From NCBI GenBank assembly GCA_023404095.1, contig JAEYDD010000041.1:462256-526255 (forward strand): 64,000 nt of DNA, read 5' to 3'. This document shows positions 8,880-17,198 of the stretch, in pieces; position 1 is the stretch's first letter; each line of letters begins with the position of its first letter. The notes beneath the pieces are model-generated. The model was not told where the DNA came from and ran no database searches. It saw only the letters and a program-made list of their open reading frames with translations. This stretch comes from Pseudomonadota bacterium (GTDB lineage Bacteria > Pseudomonadota > Alphaproteobacteria > Rhizobiales > Rhizobiaceae). The position numbers and the translations under genes are program-made.

Positions 8880-9677
8880 ATGCTGCTTGCCGCACTCGCC
8901 ATGTTCTTCAGCGTGACCGCCTATGGCGAGACGCCGACCGTCGCCGCCGAAAGCGGCACTGTCGTCGATCTGGAGCTGGTTCTTGCCGTCGATGTTTCCG
9001 GGTCGATGGACCTGGAGGAGGCGCAGATCCAGCGCGCCGGCTATGTATCCGCCCTCACCCACCCCGAATTCCTTGCCGCGATCCGCGAGGGCTATAACGG
9101 CCGCATCGCGCTCAGCTACTACGAGTGGGGCGGCTCCGTCAGCGCGAGTTCGCGAATGCCATGGGCGTTGATCGAGACGGCGGAGGATGCACGTCGCTTT
9201 GCCCAGAAGATCAAGGACCGCCCTTTCGCATCGATGCGCGGCACGTCCCTGTCGGCCGCGCTTGCCTACGGTTCCACGCTTTTCGAAGGCAACGGATATG
9301 CCGGCGCCCGGCGGGTGATCGACGTTTCCGGTGACGGCCCCAACAATTATGGCGCACCCGTGGCGCCGGCCCGCGACGCGGCGACGGCGCTCGGCATCGT
9401 GGTCAACGGACTTGCGATCATGATCCGCCCTTCGGCCGCCTACGGTCCGCTCGACCGCTACTATGCCGACTGCGTTATCGGCGGCCCCGGCGCCTTCGTC
9501 GTCTCGGTGCAGGAGCCGGAGGACTTTGCGATCGCCATCCGCCGCAAGCTGGTGCTGGAGGTCAGCGGCCGCCTGCCCCCGCCGAACGTCTTCGCCGCGG
9601 CCGGCGACAGCGATTGCCTGATCGGCGAGAAGCTCCGGCCCGGGTTCGACCAGTATTACCCGGAACTGAACCGCTGA
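8880..9677 (+). CDS. Secreted DUF1194 protein with von Willebrand factor A fold
   Basis: 265 residues. A short signal peptide (MLLAALAMFFSVTAYG) is followed by a vWA domain whose MIDAS motif is D-V-S-G-S-M (LVLAVDVSGSMDLEEAQIQ). Further MIDAS-type residues are in RGTSLSAAL and DVSGDGPNN, so metal binding should be intact. DUF1194 proteins are common in rhizobia, and their function is unknown beyond probable periplasmic protein binding. The start at 8880 is preferred over an in-frame ATG at 8730 because it places the signal peptide at the N-terminus and has AGAAGGG upstream; the longer form would bury it behind 50 Arg/Pro-rich residues. Confidence 0.8.
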   Translation: MLLAALAMFFSVTAYGETPTVAAESGTVVDLELVLAVDVSGSMDLEEAQIQRAGYVSALTHPEFLAAIREGYNGRIALSYYEWGGSVSASSRMPWALIETAEDARRFAQKIKDRPFASMRGTSLSAALAYGSTLFEGNGYAGARRVIDVSGDGPNNYGAPVAPARDAATALGIVVNGLAIMIRPSAAYGPLDRYYADCVIGGPGAFVVSVQEPEDFAIAIRRKLVLEVSGRLPPPNVFAAAGDSDCLIGEKLRPGFDQYYPELNR

Positions 9678-9931
9678 GACGCTGCTGAACGCTTTCAGGT
9701 AAACGGCCCCTGCTGCTCCGGCCATGGTGCGCAGCATCCACATATTCGGGGACTGACCTGCGCCCGCAGGCCCTTTCGGGGCGTCTTGTGGCAGCGCTCG
9801 CACGTCGCGTCACCGGCACATGTGCCGGACGGCAGGCCAATATCGAGGTGATCCTCAACGGCACCTGAAACGAGACACGGATAGACTGCCAAACGCAACC
9901 TATTCCTTTATTTATGGGAATATGCTTTAAT

Positions 9932-9945
9932 TGAATGAACGTTCA
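9932..9945. promoter_or_regulatory. Operator A: TGAATGAACGTTCA dyad before the Rieske oxygenase gene
   Basis: This 14-bp dyad lies 20 bases before the chosen Rieske start. It matches the sites at 12780 and 19903 (consensus TGAATRWWCRTTCA). It resembles the dyads known for BetI repressors, and a BetI-like TetR gene lies within this cluster at 18304. A second short dyad (TATTCC/GGAATA) is at 9901-9922. Confidence 0.65.
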
Positions 9946-9964
9946 GCAAAATATGGGGAAGAAG

Positions 9965-11155
9965 ATGAATGAAGTGATCCGCGACATCTCCATTCCGAAC
10001 GACTGGGACCGCAGCGGTCTGCCGGGATGGTGCTATCACAGCCCGGCCCTGCTCGAGCTGGAAAAGCAGCATATCTTCCGCGAGCACTGGCAGATCGCCT
10101 GCCACGTGTCCGACGTCGCCGAACCCGGCAACTACATCACGCTGGACGTGATCGGCGAGCGCGCCCTGATCCTTCGCGATCAGGACGGAGAGATCAAAGC
10201 TTTCCACAATATCTGTCGCCACCGTGGCTCGCGTCTCGTCGCAGACAGGAGCGGCACCTGCCGCAACGCGTTGGTCTGCCCGTTTCACGGCTGGGTCTAC
10301 AATCTCGACGGCACGCTGCGCGGGGCCGCGCGCCCCCGCTCCTTCCCACCCATGGACAAGCACGAATTCGCGCTCAAGACCATCGAATGCGAGGTCTGGC
10401 AGGGCTTCGTGTTCATTCGCTTCGCCCCCGGCCCGCAAGCGTCCGTGGCCGAAATCATGCGCCCGTTCGAGGCGGAACTGTCGCACTACCGCCCCGCCGA
10501 GATGGTGCCCGTCGGTGAAATCCACACGCAGGAAACGCCGGTGAACTGGAAGTCCGTGCGCGACGTGGACAATGAGGGCTACCACGTGGCGATGGCCCAT
10601 CCCGCCCTGCAGGATCTCTACGGCTCGACCTATTACGACGAGCCCTTCGTCGACGGACTCTGCCGCTCGTTCGCCACCTACAATCCCCATGCCGGGCGCA
10701 GATGGAGCGTCGGGCGCTACGTCAAGATCGCACCGGAAAACAAGACCCTGCCGGACCACCTGCGCAAGGCCTGGATCTATTTCGGCATCTTCCCCAACGC
10801 CGTGATCGCCGTCACGCCGGAAAGCCTGCAGTTCTACCAGGAATTCCCGATCTCCGTCGGCCGCACCCTGCTGCGCGGCGGCGTGTACCGATACCGCGAC
10901 GAAACCCGCGAGCAGGCCGCCGCCCGCTATCTTGCCGCCCGCATCGACCGCGATACGCAAGCCGAGGACGCGCAACTGACGATCTGGTCGAACGAGGCCA
11001 TGACCTCGGAAGCCTTCGCCGGCTTTTACCTGTCGGATCTGGAGTACGGCGTGCGAACCCACCATGATCATCTGCGCAGGGTCCTGCCGGTGATGAACCT
11101 TGCAGCCCCGCCGGACGAGAAGGACATGGCGGCGAAGAATGCGGCTCTGCGCTGA
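9965..11155 (+). CDS. Rieske non-heme iron oxygenase, alpha subunit (betaine/stachydrine demethylase type)
   Basis: 396 residues from the ATG at 9965, which has GGGGAAG upstream. The Rieske [2Fe-2S] ligands are C84/H86 (CRHRG) and C105/H108 (CPFHGW). The catalytic iron site is E204-x2-H207-x4-H212 (NEGYHVAMAHP). The arrangement is that of the GbcA/stachydrine demethylase group, which oxidatively removes N-methyl groups as formaldehyde from quaternary ammonium compounds. No ferredoxin or flavin reductase partner is in the window, so electrons must come from elsewhere. Control by a BetI-like repressor is suggested by the dyad upstream, shared with the transporter and oxidase operons. The exact substrate is not readable. 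Confidence 0.88.
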   Translation: MNEVIRDISIPNDWDRSGLPGWCYHSPALLELEKQHIFREHWQIACHVSDVAEPGNYITLDVIGERALILRDQDGEIKAFHNICRHRGSRLVADRSGTCRNALVCPFHGWVYNLDGTLRGAARPRSFPPMDKHEFALKTIECEVWQGFVFIRFAPGPQASVAEIMRPFEAELSHYRPAEMVPVGEIHTQETPVNWKSVRDVDNEGYHVAMAHPALQDLYGSTYYDEPFVDGLCRSFATYNPHAGRRWSVGRYVKIAPENKTLPDHLRKAWIYFGIFPNAVIAVTPESLQFYQEFPISVGRTLLRGGVYRYRDETREQAAARYLAARIDRDTQAEDAQLTIWSNEAMTSEAFAGFYLSDLEYGVRTHHDHLRRVLPVMNLAAPPDEKDMAAKNAALR

Positions 11156-11195
11156 GCCGTGTGCGACAATTCTCCCGCCCCATTCGACGGGGCCC

Positions 11196-11223
11196 AAAAA
11201 AGAGAGCCCGCTTTCGCGGGCTC
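11196..11223 (-). terminator. Rho-independent terminator of the aminotransferase gene
   Basis: On the minus strand, an 8-bp stem (GAGCCCGC/GCGGGCTC at 11204-11223) with a four-base loop is followed by TCTTTTTT. It lies 53 bases after the aminotransferase stop and between two convergent genes. Confidence 0.8.
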
Positions 11224-11276
11224 AAGAATGTCGGGGCCGGGAATGAATGACACCGACAGGCCGGCAGGGGGCGGCC

Positions 11277-12704
11277 TCAGCCGCGCCACAGCCCTTCCCG
11301 AACCAGGTCGTCCATCGTCAGTTCGATACCGCGGCGAAGGATCGCGGTCATGTCGTCGATCTGGCCGGCGCTGATCGTCAACGGCGGCGACATCACGCAC
11401 ATGTTGATGAGCGGCCGCACCAGCAGTCCGAGTTCCTGGCAATGGTTGTCGATGCGTTTGCCTACCTCGAGGTCGAGCGTCAGCGGATTGTTGCTCACCC
11501 GGTCTGCAACGCATTCCACGCAGGCCATCAGCCCCAGGCCGCGCACCTCGCCCACCAGCGGCAGGTCTTTCAAGGCCTTCAGGCTGGATTGGAAATGGCC
11601 GGATACCGCGCGTGCGTGCTCCAGAAGCCCGTCTTCGAGAAGATCGAGGTTCTTCAAGGCCACGGCGCATCCGACCGGATGGCTCGAATAGGTGAGCCCG
11701 TGGGCGAACATCGCCTCCGAATGGTTGGAGCGGCGCAGTTCCTCCAGAAGACGCCCGGCGATCATCACGCCGCCGAGCGGGAAGTAGCCTGACGTCACGC
11801 CCTTGGCGAAGGTGATCATGTCCGGATCGAGCCCGAATACCTCCTGCGAGGCAAAGACGTGCCCGAGCCTTCCGAAGGCAGTCACCACCTCGTCGGCGAT
11901 GAAGAGGATGTCGTTCTCCCGGCACAGTTCGCGAAAGCGGCGCAGATAGCCATCCGGCGGAACGATGACGCCGCCAGACGCCATCACCGGTTCGGCGACG
12001 AAGGCGCCGATGCGCTCGGCGCCGACGGTCTCGATCACGCCCTGGAACTCGGCCACAAGGTAGTCGCAGAACGCGTCTGCTGCCACGCCCTCCGGCCGGC
12101 GGAACGGATTGGGGCAGGTCAGCTTGACCACCTGCTCGCCGGCGCCGTCCATCCAGTCCTGATCGCGCGGTCGCCCATTCAGCGAGGCCGAGAGATAGGT
12201 GGAGCCATGATAGGCACCCTGGCGCGAAACGATCAGCTTCTTCTCTCCTCGCCCCTTCACATTGTTGGCAAACTGCATGAAGCGCAGCGCGGTCTCGACC
12301 GCGGAGGAGCCGCCGGTCGTATAGAACACGTGGTCGAGCCCCTCGGGCGCATGGCCGGCCAGTCGTCCCGAAAGGCGTGCTGCGGGCGCGTTCGTCGTGT
12401 ACCAGGGCGAATTGTAGGAAAGCTCCATCGCCTGCGCCGCCATGACCTCGGCCAGTTCCCGGCGCCTGTGCCCGGCATTGACGCACCACATGCCGGCAGG
12501 CCCGTCGATCAGCCTGCGCCCGGCGGCGTCGGTGACGTAGATCCCCTCCCCGCCCTCGATCCGCCCGCGGGCTTCCGCACCGATCGAGCCCGAGACGGGC
12601 CAAGGCTGCACCAGATGGCGTTCGGCCAGCAGCGTCAGTTCGTCCGCCGCCTCCTCCGCCGTTGCCCCACCCTGCATTCCGGTCGACTTCGGTATCGCAG
12701 CCAT
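11277..12704 (-). CDS. Class III PLP-dependent aminotransferase (omega-amine/polyamine type)
   Basis: 475 residues. The class III features are all present: GGSSAVETALRF (phosphate binding), the YHG segment, D-E-V-V-T-A-F-G-R-L and the PLP lysine K291 in TFAKGVTSGY. The sequence is closest in style to SpuC/omega-transaminases, which move terminal amino groups from putrescine-like amines, beta-alanine or GABA to pyruvate. The start at 12704 (GGAGCG upstream) is preferred over 12794, which would include a non-conserved AT-rich stretch. It is divergent from the transporter operon and shares the regulatory region with operator B, so it should be induced with it. Confidence 0.87.
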   Translation of the reverse strand: MAAIPKSTGMQGGATAEEAADELTLLAERHLVQPWPVSGSIGAEARGRIEGGEGIYVTDAAGRRLIDGPAGMWCVNAGHRRRELAEVMAAQAMELSYNSPWYTTNAPAARLSGRLAGHAPEGLDHVFYTTGGSSAVETALRFMQFANNVKGRGEKKLIVSRQGAYHGSTYLSASLNGRPRDQDWMDGAGEQVVKLTCPNPFRRPEGVAADAFCDYLVAEFQGVIETVGAERIGAFVAEPVMASGGVIVPPDGYLRRFRELCRENDILFIADEVVTAFGRLGHVFASQEVFGLDPDMITFAKGVTSGYFPLGGVMIAGRLLEELRRSNHSEAMFAHGLTYSSHPVGCAVALKNLDLLEDGLLEHARAVSGHFQSSLKALKDLPLVGEVRGLGLMACVECVADRVSNNPLTLDLEVGKRIDNHCQELGLLVRPLINMCVMSPPLTISAGQIDDMTAILRRGIELTMDDLVREGLWRG

Positions 12705-12731
12705 CCCACGCTCCAGACATGTTGAAAATGT

Positions 12732-12745
12732 CAAATTTTCATTCA
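12732..12745. promoter_or_regulatory. Weak second copy of the BetI-like dyad before the aminotransferase gene
   Basis: CAAATTTTCATTCA keeps the right half-site (CATTCA) of operators A, B and C but has three mismatches in the left half. It lies 28 bases before the aminotransferase start. Confidence 0.3.
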
Positions 12746-12751
12746 ACGCAA

Positions 12752-12771
12752 TGAAAAGAATATTCTTTTCA
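12752..12771. promoter_or_regulatory. Perfect 20-bp palindrome TGAAAAGAATATTCTTTTCA
   Basis: Every base pairs in this 20-bp palindrome, which lies between the weak dyad and operator B in the shared aminotransferase/transporter control region. It is AT-rich and has no T-run, so it is an operator candidate rather than a terminator. The binding protein is unknown. Confidence 0.5.
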
Positions 12772-12779
12772 CCAAATAT

Positions 12780-12793
12780 TGAATGTTCGTTCA
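12780..12793. promoter_or_regulatory. Operator B: TGAATGTTCGTTCA dyad between aminotransferase and transporter genes
   Basis: The same consensus as operators A and C (TGAATRWWCRTTCA), here extended to TTGAATGTTCGTTCAA. It is placed to control both divergent transcripts. The 285-base gap 12705-12989 holds no convincing gene. Confidence 0.65.
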
Positions 12794-12989
12794 ATCAATA
12801 TTGCAGAATTAGCGCTTGATTTCAATGGCGGTTTGCGCTCATCTTTCGTCAGGGAACAGCAACAGCCGAAAAGGCGGTCGGGATGAAATCGGCATCACAG
12901 GCAGACGGGCTCTGTCCCGGGTTCCAGATTCGGGCGCAGGGCCAGATCCGGATGCAGGGGCAGGTTCATATCCAGGGAAAGTCCCGGCG

Positions 12990-13907
12990 ATGAGCACCGC
13001 GGCCATCGTCAGCGCGCCGGAAAAACCGGCACCCGCCAAGGGCATCCGCTGGCTACACGGCGAAGAGGCCCGCGGGCTGGCGATGATCTCGCCGACCCTG
13101 CTTTACGCCCTTGCCCTTCTGCTCGTGCCTGTCCTGCTGGTGATCACCTACAGCTTCTGGACCCAGAACTATCTGGAGATCGACCGCACTTTCACCTTCG
13201 AGAACTACCGCCTCGCTCTGACCGAGCCGATCTACCGCGACCTTTTCGTGCGCTCGCTGTGGATCTCGCTGCTGACGAGCGCGATCACCGTCGGCTTTTC
13301 CTATCCGATCGCCTGGTACATTTCCTTCCACGGCGGCCCGCACAAGAACCTCTGGCTCTTTCTCGTCACCATTCCCTGCTGGACAAGCTATCTGCTGCGT
13401 GTCATGTCGTGGAAGGTGATCCTCGGCTATGGCGGCGTTCTCAATACCGGCCTGATGGCAACAGGCATCATCGACCAGCCCATCACTTCGCTGCTCTACA
13501 ATGCCAATGCTGTCGTCATCACCCTCGTCCACAGCTGGGCCGCCTTCGCGATCCTGCCGATCTACGTCTCGCTGCAGAAGATCGACCGCTCGCTGATCGA
13601 GGCCGCGCGCGACCTGGGCGACGGTGCCGTCCGCTCCTTCCTCCGCGTCACCCTGCCGCTGTCGATGCCTGGCGTCATCTCCGCCTTCCTGATCGTGATG
13701 ATACCGACGGTCGGCGATTACGTGACGCCCAAGCTCGTGGGCGGCAAGGACGGCGTCATGATCGCGACCGCGATCCAGGCGCAGTTCGGCAAGAGCGCCA
13801 ACTGGCCGCTTGGCGCAGCACTGTCGGTCACCACCATGGTGCTGGTCTCGCTGGCGGCGGCAGCGGTCGTCCTTGCCCTGCGCTTTGCCGTGCGGAGGAT
13901 CCGCTGA
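12990..13907 (+). CDS. ABC transporter permease, PotB-like (polyamine/quaternary amine uptake)
   Basis: 305 residues with about six membrane helices. The EAA motif that contacts the ATPase is present (EAARDLGDGAVRSFLRVTLPLSMPG), and the domain order and MIPTVGDYVTPKLVGG segment are typical of PotB. The start at 12990 is preferred over 12816 because AGGGAAAG precedes it and the extra 58 residues of the longer form are low-complexity. It is the first gene of a three-gene operon (permease, permease, ATPase); its binding protein is encoded apart at 17198 in an opposite-strand operon. Confidence 0.88.
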   Translation: MSTAAIVSAPEKPAPAKGIRWLHGEEARGLAMISPTLLYALALLLVPVLLVITYSFWTQNYLEIDRTFTFENYRLALTEPIYRDLFVRSLWISLLTSAITVGFSYPIAWYISFHGGPHKNLWLFLVTIPCWTSYLLRVMSWKVILGYGGVLNTGLMATGIIDQPITSLLYNANAVVITLVHSWAAFAILPIYVSLQKIDRSLIEAARDLGDGAVRSFLRVTLPLSMPGVISAFLIVMIPTVGDYVTPKLVGGKDGVMIATAIQAQFGKSANWPLGAALSVTTMVLVSLAAAAVVLALRFAVRRIR

Positions 13908-14719
13908 TGCTGCAGAGGATACGCTTTATACCGTTCCTGCCCGTCTACGTGGCGGTCTATTTCCTCTTCCTCTATCTGCCGATCCTGCTTCTGCCGGTCT
14001 TTTCCTTCAATGACGCGGCGACGACCACCTTTCCCCTCGCCGGCTTCACGACGAAATGGTACGCCTCGCTATGGGGCAATTCCGTGCTACTGCAAGCCGC
14101 GCGCAACAGCCTCGTCGTCGGCGTCTGCGTCTCCCTGCTCAGCACCATCCTCGGCATCTGCGCCGCCCGCGCCATCACCCGGTACCGCTTCCGGGGCCAG
14201 CGCGCCGCAGGCGGGCTGATCATGGCGCCGCTGTTTCTCCCCGAAATCATCGTCGCCGTATCCCTGCTGATGATCGCGCTTCAGTTCGGGCTGCAGCTGT
14301 CGCTCGTCACCGTGATCCTTGGTCAGGTGGTCTTTTGCATCCCCTATTCGATGTCGGTTCTCATCTCCGGTTTCGAAGGCTTCGACCGCAGCCTGGAGGA
14401 AGCCTCCTACGATCTCGGCGAGACAGCCTTCGGCACCTTCCGCCGCGTCACCCTGCCGGTGGTCGCGCCTGCGATCGTCTCCAGCCTGCTCGTCACCTTC
14501 ACGATCTCGCTCGACGAGTTCATTCTCGCCTTCTTCCTTTCCGGCACCGAACCGACGCTGCCCGTCTACATCTGGGGACAGTTGCGCTTCGCGGCCAAGC
14601 TGCCCGGCGTGCTGGCGCTCGGCAGCCTGATGATCCTCGCCTCCGTCGCCCTGCTGACCGTTGCCGAAGTGCTGCGCCGGCGGGCCGAACGGCGCACGCA
14701 AGCCGCACTCGCCCGCTAA
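13907..14719 (+). CDS. ABC transporter permease, PotC-like
   Basis: 270 residues with six membrane helices starting at FIPFLPVYVAVYFLFLYLPILLL. The EAA loop reads EEASYDLGETAFGTFRRVTLPVVAP, and the following TISLDEFILAFFLSG is characteristic of PotC-type permeases. Its ATG overlaps the TGA of the preceding permease by one base, so translation is coupled. It forms the membrane channel with the PotB-like protein for a cationic amine substrate; the specificity is inferred from family only. Confidence 0.88.
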   Translation: MLQRIRFIPFLPVYVAVYFLFLYLPILLLPVFSFNDAATTTFPLAGFTTKWYASLWGNSVLLQAARNSLVVGVCVSLLSTILGICAARAITRYRFRGQRAAGGLIMAPLFLPEIIVAVSLLMIALQFGLQLSLVTVILGQVVFCIPYSMSVLISGFEGFDRSLEEASYDLGETAFGTFRRVTLPVVAPAIVSSLLVTFTISLDEFILAFFLSGTEPTLPVYIWGQLRFAAKLPGVLALGSLMILASVALLTVAEVLRRRAERRTQAALAR

Positions 14720-14740
14720 CCCGAGCTGACAGGAGCCCCC

Positions 14741-15850
14741 ATGGCCGACCGCCCGATGATCTCCATCGAAAACGTCTCCCGCTACTACGGGATGTACAAG
14801 GCGCTCGACGACGTCTCGCTGCAGATCGGCGAAGGCGAATTCTTCTCGCTGCTCGGGCCGTCCGGCTGCGGCAAGACCACGCTGCTGCGGTCCATCGCGG
14901 GCTTCGACGTGCCGACGAGCGGCGAAATCCGCATCGACGGCATAGCCTCGACCCTGCTGCCGGCCAATCGTCGCCCGACCAACATGGTCTTCCAGAACTA
15001 TGCGATCTTTCCCCATCTCGACGTCGGCGAAAACGTCGCCTACGGGCTCAAGCGGCTGAGACTGGATGCGACCGAGGAACGTCGGCGCGTCTCGGATGCG
15101 CTCGACCAAGTGCGACTGACGGGCCTCGACCGGCGCAAGGCCAACGAGCTATCGGGCGGCCAGCGCCAGCGGGTGGCACTCGCCCGCGCCCTCGTCATGC
15201 GCCCAAAGGTGCTGCTGCTGGACGAGCCGCTCTCCGCGCTGGACAAGAAGCTGCGCGAGCAGATGCAGGTGGAACTGCGCAGCCTGCAGCAGGCCGTCGG
15301 CATCACCTTTATTCTCGTCACGCATGACCAGTACGAGGCGCTGGCGCTGTCGGATCGCATCGCCGTCATGTTCGGCGGCCGTATCGCCCAGGTGGCGACG
15401 CCGAAGGAGATCTACCAGCGCCCCCGAACGCGCAAAGTTGCAGATTTTCTAGGCGGCATGAATTTTCTCCGCGCCCGGCTCCTGGCCGAACGCAAGGGCG
15501 ACGTCTCCGTGGAGGCCGCGAAATTCGGTACGGTGAACCTCGCAAAGCCGAACGGCTTCATCGCCTCCGACGGCCACGTCACCGTCGGCATCCGGCCCGA
15601 GCGGCTTCGCCTGCTCTGGGACGACGAAAGGGCGCCGCACGAGCTGACGGGACGCGTTGAGAACCGCGCCTACTTCGGCGAGGTGACGCATCTGACCATC
15701 GGCGTCGATGGCCTGGAGCAACCGCTTTCCATGATCGAGACGAACGACTACGGCGCCGACGACCTGCCGGTCGGCGCGGAGATCAGGCTGGCATACGACC
15801 CAGACGCCTTCGTGCTGCTGGCGGACGACGAAATGGCGCTGCGGGCTTGA
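14741..15850 (+). CDS. ABC transporter ATP-binding protein, PotA-like
   Basis: 369 residues. Walker A GPSGCGKTT (about residues 44-52), signature LSGGQRQRVALARAL, Walker B VLLLDEPLSALD and the switch histidine in LVTHDQYEAL are all intact. The C-terminal TOBE-type region (from about residue 265, TVGIRPERLRL) is as in PotA/FbpC proteins and may sense internal substrate. A good ribosome site (AGGAG) lies five bases before the ATG. It is the last gene of the transporter operon and powers import through the two permeases. Confidence 0.9.
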   Translation: MADRPMISIENVSRYYGMYKALDDVSLQIGEGEFFSLLGPSGCGKTTLLRSIAGFDVPTSGEIRIDGIASTLLPANRRPTNMVFQNYAIFPHLDVGENVAYGLKRLRLDATEERRRVSDALDQVRLTGLDRRKANELSGGQRQRVALARALVMRPKVLLLDEPLSALDKKLREQMQVELRSLQQAVGITFILVTHDQYEALALSDRIAVMFGGRIAQVATPKEIYQRPRTRKVADFLGGMNFLRARLLAERKGDVSVEAAKFGTVNLAKPNGFIASDGHVTVGIRPERLRLLWDDERAPHELTGRVENRAYFGEVTHLTIGVDGLEQPLSMIETNDYGADDLPVGAEIRLAYDPDAFVLLADDEMALRA

Positions 15851-15920
15851 CGATGCGACACCGGCGCAGGCTTGGTCAGCAGAGCAGCGCGCTTGTTGCG
15901 CCTTGGCCGTCCGTCGCCGT

Positions 15921-17198
15921 TTACGGGGCATCCTTTTCGCCAGCCGCCATGATCCGTTCCGCCGCCATCCGCCCTGCCACGATCGCCCCTTCAATGTAGC
16001 CGGGATAGGAGGGCGACAACTCCGAACTGGCAAACTGGATGCGACCTGCGCCCTCGCGCAGTACATCTTCTGCATCCTGCGCCCGCAGGTCGCAGACCGT
16101 GTCGCTGTAGCCGCCGCCGCTCCAGGCGTCGCCGCTCCAGTCCCTCAGCGCGATGGCGGTCGGCGTGCGGGCAGTCTCACCCAGCGCGGTCGCAAGCTTT
16201 GCCAGTATCATCTCCTCAAGCACCGCCGGCGACATCGCCTGTGCCGCGATCGCGAGCGGACCGCCGGCGAAGACCACGAGCGCCGCACCGAGCCCTTGGC
16301 GGCTGACGTCGCAGGCAAACAGCCCCGACGGGTCGAGCCAGGACACCATGCCGCTCAGGCCGCGCTCGCGCCAGAACGGCCGTGGATAACGCACGAGCGC
16401 CTTGATGACCGCCCCGCTCTTCCATACCGAAAGCGCCCGCCTGAGCGCAGCCGGCAGCTCCGGTTCGAAGCCGATGCGCGACGCGGCCACCGGCGGTACA
16501 GCGACCAGCACGTGCCTTGCGGAAAACAGCAGGTCCCCGGCCTGAACCTGCACGCGTTCCGCGTTCGCCGAAATCCGTGTCACCGGCCTGCCTGTCAGAA
16601 CCCGGCCATCGAGACCCGCTGCCATGTCCTCTGCCAACGAATGGATGGTCTCCCCGATGAAATACTCGATTTCCGATTGCCGGTTGGTGATCCGCCGATC
16701 GTTGGAAACGAGGTACCAGAGCGGCAGTTCGACGATCGGCCGGCACCACAGCCCCTCGACGGTCGAGCGGAAGGCTTCTGCGGCATCGGCGCTGACGGGC
16801 TGTGCGGCCAGCCAGTCCGCAACGGTCATGCGGCCGATGGCCGGATCGCGCAGGTCGAGCGCCCGCATGCGCAGACGCAGGGACCGTGATTCGGCATAGG
16901 CCCTGTCCGGCGCGTCGATCTCCGGCTGGACGGTGAAGACGCCCTCGACCGGTGTGCGGACCAGCGTCTTGCCGTAGCGGCGGATCAGTGCCATCACGTT
17001 CGTCATGTCGTCGCAGACGAACTGACCACCCGTATCGACGCGTGCCCCGTCCGCAAATGTCTGCGCCTCGACGCGCCCGCCGACGCGCGCCTGCGCTTCC
17101 AGCGCCACAACGCCGAAGCCCCGCTCGGCCAGAATGGCCGAAGCCGAGAGGCCGGTGAACCCGGCCCCGACGACGATCACGTCATGGTGCTGCCCCAT
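15921..17198 (-). CDS. FAD-dependent amine oxidase (monoamine oxidase family)
   Basis: 425 residues. The dinucleotide-binding motif is at the N-terminus (VIVVGAGFTGLSASAILAERG, then E-A-x-x-R-V-G-G-R), and the C-terminal FAD motif reads SSELSPSYPGYIEGAIVAGRMAAE. This is the monoamine oxidase/polyamine oxidase fold, which oxidises a C-N bond to an imine and produces peroxide. It is cytoplasmic by lack of a signal. Its ATG overlaps the stop of the substrate-binding-protein gene (ATGA), so uptake and oxidation genes are translationally coupled. The likely substrate is the imported amine or a partly demethylated product. Confidence 0.85.
   Translation of the reverse strand: MGQHHDVIVVGAGFTGLSASAILAERGFGVVALEAQARVGGRVEAQTFADGARVDTGGQFVCDDMTNVMALIRRYGKTLVRTPVEGVFTVQPEIDAPDRAYAESRSLRLRMRALDLRDPAIGRMTVADWLAAQPVSADAAEAFRSTVEGLWCRPIVELPLWYLVSNDRRITNRQSEIEYFIGETIHSLAEDMAAGLDGRVLTGRPVTRISANAERVQVQAGDLLFSARHVLVAVPPVAASRIGFEPELPAALRRALSVWKSGAVIKALVRYPRPFWRERGLSGMVSWLDPSGLFACDVSRQGLGAALVVFAGGPLAIAAQAMSPAVLEEMILAKLATALGETARTPTAIALRDWSGDAWSGGGYSDTVCDLRAQDAEDVLREGAGRIQFASSELSPSYPGYIEGAIVAGRMAAERIMAAGEKDAP

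Noticed and set aside
9908..11197. A 429-codon frame antisense to the Rieske gene
   Set aside because: It is an antisense shadow; the plus strand has intact Rieske and iron-site motifs.
11068..12720. A 550-codon minus-strand frame overlapping the aminotransferase
   Set aside because: It is frame-shifted relative to the aminotransferase motifs and has no domain of its own.
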